Source: an uncultured Clostridia bacterium
GTDB taxonomy: Bacteria; Bacillota; Clostridia; Christensenellales; Borkfalkiaceae
Length of the DNA: 16,824 nucleotides
Direction: 5' to 3'
Assembly (NCBI GenBank): GCA_959605945.1
Contig: CAUHGY010000038.1
Span: 1 to 16,824, forward strand
This document shows, piece after piece, positions 1 to 7,680 of this stretch. Numbering within the stretch: position 1 is the stretch's first letter; the number at the start of each line of letters is the position of its first letter. The notes beneath the pieces are model-generated. The model searched no databases, was not told the DNA's origin, and saw only the letters and a list, made by a program, of their open reading frames with translations. The position numbers and the translations under genes were made by a program.

Positions 1-274
1 TTATGATAAGTTTGTTGACGTTATTCGATTTTACATTATAACGCTTATCGTAATTTTCGTCCGGACTTTCGGTTATCAGATAATCGACCGATACGCCGAA
101 GAGTCCGGCTATTTTTATAAGCACTTCGATAGGCGGGGTTGTTTCACCGTGTTCCCATTTGGAAACGGATTTATCCGTGTAATTAAGCTTTTCCGCGAGA
201 GCGTTTTGCGTTAAATTGTGAGACGTTCTTAGACGGGCAATATTTTCGGCAATAATTTCTTTTACTTCTTTCAT
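1..274 (-). CDS. XRE-family helix-turn-helix regulator (3' end cut by window edge)
   Basis: A DNA-binding transcriptional regulator of the XRE/Cro-CI type. The minus-strand reading frame gives about 91 residues before the window ends. Residues about 8-62 form the classical five-helix HTH: an IARLR start, the LTQNALAEKL helix pair, the recognition helix around TDKSVSKWEHG, then the TPPIEVLIKIAGLFGVSVDYLI tail typical of the family. The ATG at 272-274 is the first possible start because an in-frame TAA lies four codons upstream. No Shine-Dalgarno sequence precedes it. The gene is divergent from the glycosyltransferase cassette and could control it, itself, or neither. Whether a C-terminal sensing or membrane domain follows the HTH cannot be seen. 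Family assignment is secure; the target is unknown. Confidence 0.9.
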   Translation of the reverse strand, partial: MKEVKEIIAENIARLRTSHNLTQNALAEKLNYTDKSVSKWEHGETTPPIEVLIKIAGLFGVSVDYLITESPDENYDKRYNVKSNNVNKLII

Positions 275-280
275 AGTACT

Positions 281-309
281 ATTTTATCATAATAATTCAA
301 TAAAAACAA
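281..309 (-). promoter_or_regulatory. Candidate promoter of the XRE regulator
   Basis: On the minus strand a TTGTTT -35 element (304-309) and a TAAAAT -10 element (281-286) are separated by exactly 17 bases. The -10 box ends only 6 bases before the ATG at 274, so the transcript would begin at or next to the start codon. This agrees with the absence of a ribosome-binding site. Prediction by eye only. Confidence 0.45.
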
Positions 310-540
310 TTTATTTTACGGGGAAAACAATAAACTCTACCGACAGGAGAGAACCGTTTTTTTCTCTCGGGATATTAGAAAACATGTATCGTAAATGTCA
401 ATGCGAAAAATTTAAAAAGAGAGAACTTTCTATTGTAAAAGATGCCGCTTTGTAATAGACTGACTATTGGAAGAAGCGCAGTACAGTGCTCAGCGCGAAA
501 TGGCTGCGTATAAAATAAATGTAAATAAAGGAGAAATGAT

Positions 541-1497
541 ATGATAAAAAAAATTAAAGAAAAATTCAAACAGGAAATACCGCTTGTTTTTGCTGTAGAC
601 GACAATTACGCGCCGTTTCTGGGTGTTGCTTTAAAATCAATTCTTGAAAAATCCTCAAAAGATATATATTGTCGTTTTTATGTCTTAAATACAGGTATAA
701 GCGAAAAAAATCTTAAAAAGCTGAATATATATAATACCATGCGTTCTACTATTGAATTTGTGGATGTATCGGAACGTTTGTCGGCAATAGGCTATAAATT
801 GCATCTTCGCGATTATTATACAAATACTATTTATTATAGATTTTTTATTCCCGCGCTTTTTCCGCAATATGATAAAATAATATATCTCGATTGCGACATA
901 ATTTTGAATGACGATATAAAAAATTTGTATAATGTAGATTTAAAAAATAACATTCTTGCCGCTGTGCCGGAAGAAGTTATGTCGGCAGTTTCGGTATTCG
1001 GAGAATATTCGGAAGAATTTCTCGATATACCGAGAGAAAAATATTTTAATTCAGGAATTCTTGTGATAAATACTAAAGAATATAAACGTTACGACATTGA
1101 AGGCGGTTTTGTAAAAATGCTTAAGGAGCATAAGTTTGAAGTTGCGCCCGATCAGGATTATCTCAATGTTTTGTGTCATAATAAAGTGCTTTATCTTCAT
1201 ACCGGATGGAATAAAACGCCTATTGTCAACGAAAATTTCAGCGATGAAAATTTAAAGCTGATTCATTATAAGCTGAATTATAAACCGTGGAATTACGACG
1301 GAATAATGTACGAGAATTATTTTTGGAAATATGCCGCAATGACGCCGTTTTACAAAGAGCTGCGCGATATAAAAAGAAATTACGGCGATGATTGTAAAAA
1401 GCGCGATTTTCTGGCATATAAAAATCTTATGAAAATGGCAGAAGATTATATTAACAGTATCAATAACTATAAAAGAATAAAGCACGGACTGATATAA
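541..1497 (+). CDS. Glycosyltransferase family 8 protein
   Basis: A retaining sugar-nucleotide-dependent transferase of the GT8 (LgtC/galactosyltransferase-like) family, 318 residues, close to the usual length. The Rossmann-like start IPLVFAVDDNYAPF binds the nucleotide sugar. The metal-binding DxD motif is DCD at residues 117-119. The later GT8 blocks are present: YFNSGILVINT, DQDYLN (204-209) and HYKLNYKPW, whose H242 is the expected third metal ligand. No membrane segment is visible, so it probably acts at the cytoplasmic face. An AAAGGAG site at 527-533 supports the ATG at 541. The stop codon overlaps the next start by one base, so it is translationally coupled to the PlsC-like acyltransferase. 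The acceptor is unknown; given the neighbours, a lipid or cell-envelope acceptor is the best guess. Family call is secure, substrate is not. Confidence 0.93.
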   Translation: MIKKIKEKFKQEIPLVFAVDDNYAPFLGVALKSILEKSSKDIYCRFYVLNTGISEKNLKKLNIYNTMRSTIEFVDVSERLSAIGYKLHLRDYYTNTIYYRFFIPALFPQYDKIIYLDCDIILNDDIKNLYNVDLKNNILAAVPEEVMSAVSVFGEYSEEFLDIPREKYFNSGILVINTKEYKRYDIEGGFVKMLKEHKFEVAPDQDYLNVLCHNKVLYLHTGWNKTPIVNENFSDENLKLIHYKLNYKPWNYDGIMYENYFWKYAAMTPFYKELRDIKRNYGDDCKKRDFLAYKNLMKMAEDYINSINNYKRIKHGLI

Positions 1498-2327
1498 TGC
1501 AATCGAACGAACGCTTTGAAGTTTTAAAAAAAATTTCGGAATACGAAAAAGCAGGACTTTGGGATAACCCCGTGGAAAAAGATCCCGAAACACTTACTCT
1601 TGCTCCTGAAAAAATAGATTATTTGGGAGAGAAGTTTAGCACGCGTTTTTATACGCGTATCGCCAACGTGGCGGCAACGTTTTATTTCGAAAGATTGATA
1701 AGAAAAGGCGATCTTATAATCGAAAGCATTGACGGTATTGAAAATTACAAAGCCGTAAACGGCGGCGCGATTATAACGTGCAATCATTTCAATCCTTGCG
1801 ATAATTACGCGGTTTACCGCGCCGTAAAGCCTTATCTCGATAAAGAACATCGGCTCTTATACAAGGTCATCCGTGAAGGAAACTTTACGAATTTCAAAGG
1901 CCTCTACGGCTTTTTCTTCCGTCATTGCAATACCTTGCCGTTGTCGGGGAATATAGAAACTATGAAAAAATTTATCAGCGCTCTTTCCGTTCTTCTTGCC
2001 CGCGGGGAAAAAATTTTGATTTACCCCGAGCAACATATGTGGTGGAATTATCGAAAACCCCGTCCGCTGAAAAACGGCGCTTTCAGTTTTGCGGTCAAAA
2101 ACGGCGTACCGGTCATACCCGTGTTCATTACTATGAAAGACACGGATAAGAAGGATAAATACGGATTTTTTCTGCAGGCATATACCATACATTTTATGGC
2201 GGCAATATATCCGGACAGTAATCTATCATACAAAGAAAACGTCGAGAACATGAAAAACAGAAATTATATGCTTTGGAAGGATATTTACGAGCGCGTTTAC
2301 GGAACGGAACTGAAATACGGAGAATAA
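1497..2327 (+). CDS. PlsC-like 1-acyl-glycerol-3-phosphate acyltransferase family protein
   Basis: A member of the PlsC/LPLAT acyltransferase superfamily, which transfers fatty acyl groups to glycerolipid or glycolipid hydroxyls at the membrane. The catalytic HX4D block is NHFNPCD (H97 to D102). Block III is represented by IYPEQH (E178), replacing the common FPEGTR form, and block IV by NGVPVIPVFI. An RPLKNGAFSFA stretch precedes block IV. Length is 276 residues, normal for the family. The roughly 60 residues before the acyltransferase core are an extension. The ATG at 1497 shares its A with the preceding TAA, and a CrtO-like membrane protein follows after one base. Position between a GT8 transferase and a second acyltransferase suggests acylation of the glycosylated product instead of housekeeping phosphatidate synthesis, but that is inference. 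Confidence 0.85.
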   Translation: MQSNERFEVLKKISEYEKAGLWDNPVEKDPETLTLAPEKIDYLGEKFSTRFYTRIANVAATFYFERLIRKGDLIIESIDGIENYKAVNGGAIITCNHFNPCDNYAVYRAVKPYLDKEHRLLYKVIREGNFTNFKGLYGFFFRHCNTLPLSGNIETMKKFISALSVLLARGEKILIYPEQHMWWNYRKPRPLKNGAFSFAVKNGVPVIPVFITMKDTDKKDKYGFFLQAYTIHFMAAIYPDSNLSYKENVENMKNRNYMLWKDIYERVYGTELKYGE

Positions 2328-2328
2328 T

Positions 2329-2916
2329 ATGTTTTATGGCGTAATTATTTTGTTTTCCATGTTTTTGATAGGACTTTTTAATTGTCTTTTTAATACCGCT
2401 TACGGTACATGGTATCTGATCGTAGCGGTAGCGCTTTGTACCGTGACGATAATTGCCGTTGACGGGCTGTTTGCTGCGGCGGTGCGATGGGTGATGCCGG
2501 CTAAATGGTTTCATAAGGACAAAAATTTTTCCGCAGGAAAAAAAGAATGTCGTTTTTACGAAAAACTCGGCATAAAAAAATGGAAGGATAAAGTGCTTGA
2601 ACTTGGTATTTTTGCCAATTTCCGTAAGAACAAAATAGCGGAACCGGCAAATAACGAATATATCGCAAGATATATTCTTGAAGCGCATTACGGTATAGTT
2701 GTTCACATTTTTTGTATTATATTCGGATTTTGCGTTATGGGCATTTTTTATAAAAACGCCTTGTCGATTGCTCTGCCGGTTGCAGTGATAAATGCCGTTT
2801 TAAATTTTTTGCCCGTAATGATTTTGCGATATAACCTGCCGAAATTGAAGGCATTGTATAAATTTAACGAGAATCGCGGTAAGGCGCATGAATCTGCAAA
2901 AACAATTTCTTCCTGA
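2329..2916 (+). CDS. CrtO-like (glycosyl-4,4'-diaponeurosporenoate acyltransferase family) membrane protein
   Basis: A 195-residue membrane protein. Two hydrophobic segments lie at about residues 2-25 and 27-50, and two more at about 124-145 and 146-166. Between them is a KDKNF...FYEKLGIKKWKDKV block, and near the C-terminus an ILRYNLPKL block. From memory these align with Staphylococcus aureus CrtO, which has an RKWKHKI block and a QRYNRPRL block at equivalent places and acylates the glucose of the staphyloxanthin precursor. No carotenoid genes are nearby, so the substrate here is more likely another glycolipid. GGAG at 2319-2322 supports the ATG at 2329, one base after the previous stop. 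It is the last gene of the cassette and is followed by an intrinsic terminator. The family assignment rests on remembered motifs and is moderate; an unassigned membrane protein is the alternative. Confidence 0.68.
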   Translation: MFYGVIILFSMFLIGLFNCLFNTAYGTWYLIVAVALCTVTIIAVDGLFAAAVRWVMPAKWFHKDKNFSAGKKECRFYEKLGIKKWKDKVLELGIFANFRKNKIAEPANNEYIARYILEAHYGIVVHIFCIIFGFCVMGIFYKNALSIALPVAVINAVLNFLPVMILRYNLPKLKALYKFNENRGKAHESAKTISS

Positions 2917-2930
2917 ATAAAAATTCGTTT

Positions 2931-2964
2931 GACCGAACGCCCGTAAAAATGCAGGCGTTCGGTC
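2931..2964 (+). terminator. Rho-independent terminator of the glycosyltransferase/acyltransferase cassette
   Basis: A perfect 11-bp inverted repeat, GACCGAACGCC (2931-2941) and GGCGTTCGGTC (2954-2964), with a 12-nt loop, is followed by the T-rich ATTTATTCTTT. It begins 14 bases after the CrtO-like gene stop and separates this cassette from the SbcD-like operon. Confidence 0.85.
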
Positions 2965-2972
2965 ATTTATTC

Positions 2973-3001
2973 TTTACTTATTTATTAATTTATTATATAA
3001 T
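2973..3001 (+). promoter_or_regulatory. Candidate promoter of the SbcD/SbcC-like operon
   Basis: TTTACT (2973-2978, four of six consensus bases) and TATAAT (2996-3001, perfect) are spaced by 17 bases just downstream of the terminator. Two more TATAAT strings (3005-3010 and 3033-3038) lack a good -35 box. The region is very AT-rich, so chance matches are likely; this is the best-formed of the three. Confidence 0.4.
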
Positions 3002-3080
3002 AAATATAATTCCTTTTAATATGCCGCTTAAGTATAATATTTTATTTTGAATTAACGGACAGGGAACAGGTTGGGATAAT

Positions 3081-4157
3081 ATGAAAATTATACATTGCGC
3101 CGATCTGCACATAGATTCAAAGATGGAAACACTTCCTTCGGATAAAACAAGAATACGAAGAGAAGAAGTTTTGCATGCTTTTGAAAGGTTGACCGAATAC
3201 GCTGTTGCAAATGCCGTAGCGGCGGTTATCATCGCGGGAGATATGTTTGATACGGTTAAAATATCTGCAAAGACGAAAAATCGCGTTATACATGCAATTG
3301 AACGCGCACCCGAAGTTGATTTTTTATATCTGACCGGAAATCACGACGAAGACGGATTTTTAAACAGCATTGAAAATATGCCGGAAAATCTTAAAATATT
3401 CGGGAGCGATTGGACATATTTTCAATACGGAGATGTGTGTATTGCAGGAATAATTCAGACCGAAAAGAACGCCGGTCTTATGTATGATACATTAAAATTA
3501 CAGGAAAATAATAAAAATATAGTGGTCCTTCACGGACAGACGGCGGATTATAAGAGCAATGATCAGGCGGCGCTGATAAGTATTCCGAAATTAAAAAATA
3601 AAAATATAGATTATTTGGCTTTGGGGCATATTCATTCTTACAGCGAAAATATTCTTGATGACAGAGGAGTATTTGCGTATTCCGGATGCCTTGAAGGAAG
3701 AGGTTTCGACGAAACAGGCGAAAAAGGTTTTGTTATTATAGATACTTCTCAGGTTAAACTGCGGCCGGAGTTCGTGCGGTTTTCTGCGCGGCAGATGTTC
3801 GTTTATGAATTTGATTTAACTGATTGTAAAAACTGGTATGCCGCGCAAGAAGAAATTTTAGATCAGCTAAAAAACAATTATCCGCCGGAAAGTCTAGTAA
3901 AAGTTATTTTAAAAGGAGAGATAAAACCGACATGCGAAGCGGACGTCAACAGCCTTTTGCAGCGTCTTTTAGAAATTTTTTTCTATGCTAAAATATATGA
4001 CAGAACCGTCTTGTCCGTGGGGGAGAATGATTATAAATATGATAAATCCGTACGAGGAGAATTTATGCGCGCCGTGCAGGAAAGCGATATGGATGAACTG
4101 ACGAAAAGAAGGGTGATTATGTGTGGCATAAACGCCTTGAAAGGTGAAGATTTTTAG
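3081..4157 (+). CDS. SbcD/Mre11-like DNA repair exonuclease (metallophosphoesterase)
   Basis: A calcineurin-like metallophosphoesterase of the SbcD/YhaO/Mre11 group, a Mn-dependent nuclease acting on DNA ends with a Rad50-like ATPase. All five metal-binding blocks are visible: DLH (D8, H10), GDMFD (53-57), GNHDE (86-90), LHGQ (150-153) and GHIHS (182-186). These occupy the first 190 residues. The remaining 170 residues match the capping and C-terminal region by position only. At 358 residues it is of normal length. The ribosome site before the ATG is weak (a GGTTGGGA-like stretch), but the start fits the family's MKIIHCADLH beginning. The next gene, the SbcC-like ATPase, starts within or just after the end of this one, which supports a nuclease-ATPase pair. 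Family call is firm; whether it works in general repair or a more specialised role is unknown. Confidence 0.92.
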   Translation: MKIIHCADLHIDSKMETLPSDKTRIRREEVLHAFERLTEYAVANAVAAVIIAGDMFDTVKISAKTKNRVIHAIERAPEVDFLYLTGNHDEDGFLNSIENMPENLKIFGSDWTYFQYGDVCIAGIIQTEKNAGLMYDTLKLQENNKNIVVLHGQTADYKSNDQAALISIPKLKNKNIDYLALGHIHSYSENILDDRGVFAYSGCLEGRGFDETGEKGFVIIDTSQVKLRPEFVRFSARQMFVYEFDLTDCKNWYAAQEEILDQLKNNYPPESLVKVILKGEIKPTCEADVNSLLQRLLEIFFYAKIYDRTVLSVGENDYKYDKSVRGEFMRAVQESDMDELTKRRVIMCGINALKGEDF

Positions 4158-4164
4158 TATTAAT

Positions 4165-6168
4165 ATGAAACTTTTAAAATGCAGAGTTGCCGCGTTCGGC
4201 AAATTAAAAGATTTTACATACGAGTTTAACGATAAAATAAATTCGATAAAAGAAGATAACGGCTGGGGCAAAAGTACGCTGACCGTATTTATAAAGTCAA
4301 TGTTTTACGGACTTAACGGCGGTAAAAAAAGCGTAGAAGAAAACGAGCGCATAAAGTACAGGCCGTGGGGAACGACCGACAGGTTTGGCGGATACGTAGA
4401 TTTTTTGCGGGGCGAAAAAAGTTTCCGTATAGAACGGTATTTCGGGTCGAAGGAATCGGAAGATACCATAAGGCTGACAGATTTGATTACCGGTAAAGAA
4501 TATTACGATACAAAGGATTTAGGAAAGCGTATATTCAGCATTGACGAAAACGGATTTTTATCGACCGTGTATTTTGCGCAAAGAGATTTTGAAATCAAAA
4601 GCAACGATAGTCTTACCGCTAAATTTAACGATATGCAGACCGAAAACGGGGGCGCGGCTGTTTCTGCTGCCGTAAAAAAAATAGAAGATAAGGCAAAACT
4701 ATATAAAGGCAGAGCTGAAAAAGGATTGTATTTCGATTGCAAAAGAGAATTGTTCGCCGTAAATGCCAAAATCGATAAACTTTTTTCGGTGTCCGAAGCC
4801 GTTCAGGGTATGAAAGAAGATATTGTCTTGATGGAAAGTCAGATTTCGGATCTGAAAAGCAGAACGGAAGAACTTTCTGCCAAGGTATCGGTTGCAGGTA
4901 AAGCGGAGGCTGATGCCGTACGTAATGAAAGATACAAATATTTTCTTAACGAAAGGCAAGCTCTTTTGGAAGAAAAAAAAGAGTATGAGAGAGTATTTTG
5001 CGGAAATCCGCCGGATATAGGAGAAATCGATACCTGTATAGATTGCTGCCGCGGTCTTTTTGACGCGCAGTCGGCGGAAAACAACGTTGCGAGAGAGATT
5101 GCGGAACTTAAAAACAAAAAAACGGTTTTTGACGAAAACAATGCAAAGAAAAAAACAATAAGTATAGCTTTGTTAACTATTGCTGCATTGATGATTATTG
5201 GCGGTGCGGCAGCTGTTTTTTTCAATGTTGCGGTCGGTGCAGGCGTAACAGCAGTCGGCGTTGCAGCGCTTGCTGTATGGGGCGGTGTTTATTCAAATTT
5301 CAGAAAACATTTTAAAAATGACGAAATTACGCCTCTGCTTAACAAAAAATATCGTGAGGCGGAAGAATATATCGAAATCAAAGAAAAGTATGACGCTATT
5401 ATAAAATCGTTTATAGGAAGATATAACTTGCCGCAAGAATACGATTATTTTTCCGCTCTTTCATATCTGAGAGAAGCCGGGGTGAAAAACGGTAAATGCG
5501 AGCAGGCGCTCGCAGAAAACGCCGCTAATGTAGAAAAATACAGGGTGGAAATAATTGACCGACCCGGGCTTGAAAACCTTTCGTCGCTGCGAGAAAAATT
5601 AAAGTCTGCACAGGAACTTTATGCCGATAAAACTTTTGAATTGGCGCAGCGGAAAGCCACGGTTGCAAAATATGAAGAAATGCTTGATGAACTGCCTGAA
5701 CTCAGAGCTAAAAAAAGCGAACTTTTTGAAAAAGCGGAAGAAATAAACCGAGAATATGATATTCTGACGCTTACCGCCGGATATCTTAAAAAAGCGGATG
5801 AAAACCTTAAAACAAAGTATCGCGCTCCTTTGGAAACAAGCTTTAACAAATATCTGTCGCTTATTACCGGCAGGCCTTTTGCGAATGCCAGAATAGACGT
5901 AGATCTCAACGTTACGGTAGAAGAAAGCAGCGGCGCGAAAGTTACCGATTATTACAGCAAAGGGTATAGGAACATTTTTGAAATATGCAAGAGATTTGCG
6001 CTTACAGACGTACTTTTTAAAAATGAAAAACCGTTTATTATACTCGATGATCCTTTTTACAACCTTGACGACGAAAAGCTTACATGCGCTTTGGATCTGA
6101 TTAAAAGTCTTTCGGAAGAATATCAGATTCTGTATCTTGTATGTCATGAAAGCAGAAGATTAAACTGA
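4165..6168 (+). CDS. Rad50/SbcC-like (YhaN-type) AAA ATPase with two central membrane segments
   Basis: An ABC-class SMC-like ATPase expected to partner the SbcD-like nuclease. It starts like the YhaN/RecF-like group (MKLLKCRVAAFGKL). Walker A is NGWGKST (residues 32-38), with E-D where a Gly is usual upstream. Near the C-terminus are a degenerate signature around YSKGYRN, Walker B IILDDP (625-630), a D-loop NLDDE and an H-loop His in CHES (H661). Between the ATPase halves lie charged coiled-coil-like stretches interrupted by two hydrophobic segments at about 333-355 and 357-377, as I recall for YhaN-type proteins. At 667 residues it is much shorter than E. coli SbcC. I chose the ATG at 4165 because family members begin right at this strand. 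An in-frame GTG at 4144 would add seven residues and overlap the nuclease gene; neither start has an ideal ribosome site. Confidence 0.85.
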   Translation: MKLLKCRVAAFGKLKDFTYEFNDKINSIKEDNGWGKSTLTVFIKSMFYGLNGGKKSVEENERIKYRPWGTTDRFGGYVDFLRGEKSFRIERYFGSKESEDTIRLTDLITGKEYYDTKDLGKRIFSIDENGFLSTVYFAQRDFEIKSNDSLTAKFNDMQTENGGAAVSAAVKKIEDKAKLYKGRAEKGLYFDCKRELFAVNAKIDKLFSVSEAVQGMKEDIVLMESQISDLKSRTEELSAKVSVAGKAEADAVRNERYKYFLNERQALLEEKKEYERVFCGNPPDIGEIDTCIDCCRGLFDAQSAENNVAREIAELKNKKTVFDENNAKKKTISIALLTIAALMIIGGAAAVFFNVAVGAGVTAVGVAALAVWGGVYSNFRKHFKNDEITPLLNKKYREAEEYIEIKEKYDAIIKSFIGRYNLPQEYDYFSALSYLREAGVKNGKCEQALAENAANVEKYRVEIIDRPGLENLSSLREKLKSAQELYADKTFELAQRKATVAKYEEMLDELPELRAKKSELFEKAEEINREYDILTLTAGYLKKADENLKTKYRAPLETSFNKYLSLITGRPFANARIDVDLNVTVEESSGAKVTDYYSKGYRNIFEICKRFALTDVLFKNEKPFIILDDPFYNLDDEKLTCALDLIKSLSEEYQILYLVCHESRRLN

Positions 6169-6182
6169 CGGCGGGCTGTCTG

Positions 6183-6626
6183 ATGAAATGCGAAAAAATT
6201 AAATTTGAACTTGTGCCCGACGGATGTTGGGGATATAATCTCCGAAGCATACTCTCGAAAGAGCAATGGGATTATATTAAAAAATACGTAAAGTCAAAGT
6301 CCGGCGGAAAGTGTACTGTATGCGGTGCAAAGTCGTCGCGGCTTGACGCTCATGAAAAATGGCGCTACGACGGGGAGAGCGCGACGGTAATTCTTGAAGA
6401 TATCATTGCAGTGTGCCGTGATTGTCATAACGCCATACACATGAACCGCACTCTGCTCTGCGGAAACGGAGAGCGCGCGGAAAATCATTATATGGCGGTC
6501 AACGGCGCTTCTTATGCCGAATACAGAGAAGCGCTCGGAAAGGCAAATGAAATACAGCGCAAATTAAACAGCATTTCCGAATGGAAACTGGATATGAGCG
6601 CATTAACTAAAATTCTTGATTTATAA
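6183..6626 (+). CDS. HNH-type zinc-binding nuclease-like protein
   Basis: A small protein of 147 residues with an HNH-endonuclease-like zinc core. Two CxxC pairs, CTVC (C44, C47) and CRDC (C78, C81), frame an LDAHEKW segment (H57, E58). A CH at 81-82 and H86 in NAIH follow. The order CxxC - HExW - CxxCH - H matches a common class of stand-alone bacterial HNH proteins, in which the His near HExW would be catalytic. The last 50 residues look helical and are not recognised. It begins 14 bases after the SbcC-like gene, with only a weak GGCGGG-like site, and is probably co-transcribed with the nuclease/ATPase pair. Nuclease activity is inferred from the fold motif; a purely structural zinc finger cannot be excluded. 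Confidence 0.8.
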   Translation: MKCEKIKFELVPDGCWGYNLRSILSKEQWDYIKKYVKSKSGGKCTVCGAKSSRLDAHEKWRYDGESATVILEDIIAVCRDCHNAIHMNRTLLCGNGERAENHYMAVNGASYAEYREALGKANEIQRKLNSISEWKLDMSALTKILDL

Positions 6627-6672
6627 ATATATCTGATTTTTTGCATCAAACTGACATATTGAGGAATTACAG

Positions 6673-7452
6673 ATGTTCGAATTAGAAAACATAAAGGCTA
6701 TTTTGCTTGATCTTGACGGAACGGTTTATCTCGATGACGAGTTGATCGGCGACGTAATAAATACATTGAACTACATGAGAAAAAAAGGTATACGTCTGGT
6801 TTATCTTACGAACAATTCTTCAAAAACAGACGATGAATATATTGAAAAACTGAGCAGACTCGGTATTTACGATCAAAGCGATATTTTTTATTCTTCGCTT
6901 GATGCTGCTGCCGACTACATTAAGCTTTATTATCCGGGAAAAACCGTTTTTCCTATGGCTACGGCAAAAGTAACCGACTATTTAAAATGCGCCGGCGTTC
7001 CGCTTTCCGAAAAGGCAGATATAGCTCTTTTGACTTTCGATAAGGAACTGACATACCGAAAACTTGAGAAGTTTAATTATCTTTTGGCAAAAGGCGCGGT
7101 ATATATATCTACACATCCCGATTATGTTTGTCCTACAAAAGACGTATTTATTCCCGATGCAGGTTCTTTCATAAGTCTTTTTAAAACAAGCTGCGGAAGA
7201 GAACCTGATGTGGTTATAGGGAAACCCAACAAACCGATGGCGGAAATGTTGCTGAAAAAACTTCATTTACAGCCTGAACAGATAGCGATGGTCGGAGACA
7301 GGCTGTACACAGATATTGCGTTTGGCGCGAATAACGGGTTTCTTTCGGTTCTGGTACTTTCGGGGGAAACTTCTTTGAAGGATTACGAAAACAGCGTTGT
7401 AAAAGCAGATATTGTATTGGAAAATTTGGATTGCATAAAAAAATATATTTAA
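6673..7452 (+). CDS. HAD-IIA family phosphatase (NagD/4-nitrophenylphosphatase-like)
   Basis: A cytosolic HAD-superfamily phosphatase of subclass IIA. Motif I is LLDLDGTVY with nucleophile D13 and acid/base D15. Motif II is TNNSS (46-50). Motif III is IGKPNKP (K184), and motif IV is GDRLYTDI (D209, D214). The roughly 100 residues between motifs II and III form the C2 cap. Length (259) is typical. A GAGG at 6661-6664 with 8-base spacing supports the ATG. Members dephosphorylate small metabolites such as sugar phosphates, nucleotides or damaged intermediates; the substrate cannot be read from sequence. It lies 46 bases after the HNH gene with no clear promoter or terminator between them, so it may be read through from the repair operon. 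A probable terminator follows about 50 bases after its stop. Confidence 0.92.
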   Translation: MFELENIKAILLDLDGTVYLDDELIGDVINTLNYMRKKGIRLVYLTNNSSKTDDEYIEKLSRLGIYDQSDIFYSSLDAAADYIKLYYPGKTVFPMATAKVTDYLKCAGVPLSEKADIALLTFDKELTYRKLEKFNYLLAKGAVYISTHPDYVCPTKDVFIPDAGSFISLFKTSCGREPDVVIGKPNKPMAEMLLKKLHLQPEQIAMVGDRLYTDIAFGANNGFLSVLVLSGETSLKDYENSVVKADIVLENLDCIKKYI

Positions 7453-7500
7453 TTTTAGATGCAGTTTTAAGTAATAAACGAATTAATCCGATTTATCACG

Positions 7501-7524
7501 ATATCGCCGTATTACCGGCGGTAT
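7501..7524 (+). terminator. Probable intrinsic terminator after the HAD phosphatase
   Basis: ATATCGCCG (7501-7509) pairs with CGGCGGTAT (7516-7524) around a 6-nt loop, with one T-G wobble and a GC-rich core of five pairs. The T-rich TGTTATATTT follows directly. The U-tract is interrupted, so efficiency may be modest. Confidence 0.55.
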
Positions 7525-7600
7525 TGTTATATTTACATCTGTAAGGAAAGCGGTTTTTGCTCGATTAATTTAAAATAATGCACTAATATATCCGAAATCA

Positions 7601-7680
7601 CAAAATATTTTGCGTGTAATGCGCAAAATGAAATAATTTTGCATAAATTTTGTAATTGCTATTGACACTGCAAAATTTTG
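7601..7680 (+). promoter_or_regulatory. Cluster of CAAAAT/ATTTTG half-sites: candidate operator array of the glycan operon
   Basis: Seven copies of a hexamer half-site occur in 80 bases. CAAAAT begins at 7601, 7624 and 7671, and its reverse complement ATTTTG at 7607, 7636, 7647 and 7675. They form a perfect 12-bp palindrome (7601-7612), an inverted repeat with 7-bp arms GCAAAAT and ATTTTGC (7623-7629 and 7636-7642), an 11-base direct repeat (7636/7647), and a perfect 10-bp palindrome (7671-7680) inside the promoter spacer. This looks like binding sites for a repressor or AraC-type activator. The regulator is not in the window. The background is AT-rich, so some copies may be chance. The rest of the 7525-7600 stretch shows no gene. 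Confidence 0.5.

Noticed and set aside
340..370. Inverted repeat GAGAGAA/TTCTCTC with extra CCGA/TCGG pairing possibilities, upstream of the GT8 gene
   Set aside because: Only 7 clean pairs, no U-tract in either direction and no defined position relative to a promoter; could be chance in AT-rich DNA. The rest of 310-526 shows no gene and no convincing promoter.
7601..7680. Short repeats in the glycan promoter as a CRISPR-like array
   Set aside because: Units are only 6-7 bases with irregular spacing and inverted orientation; operator half-sites fit better.
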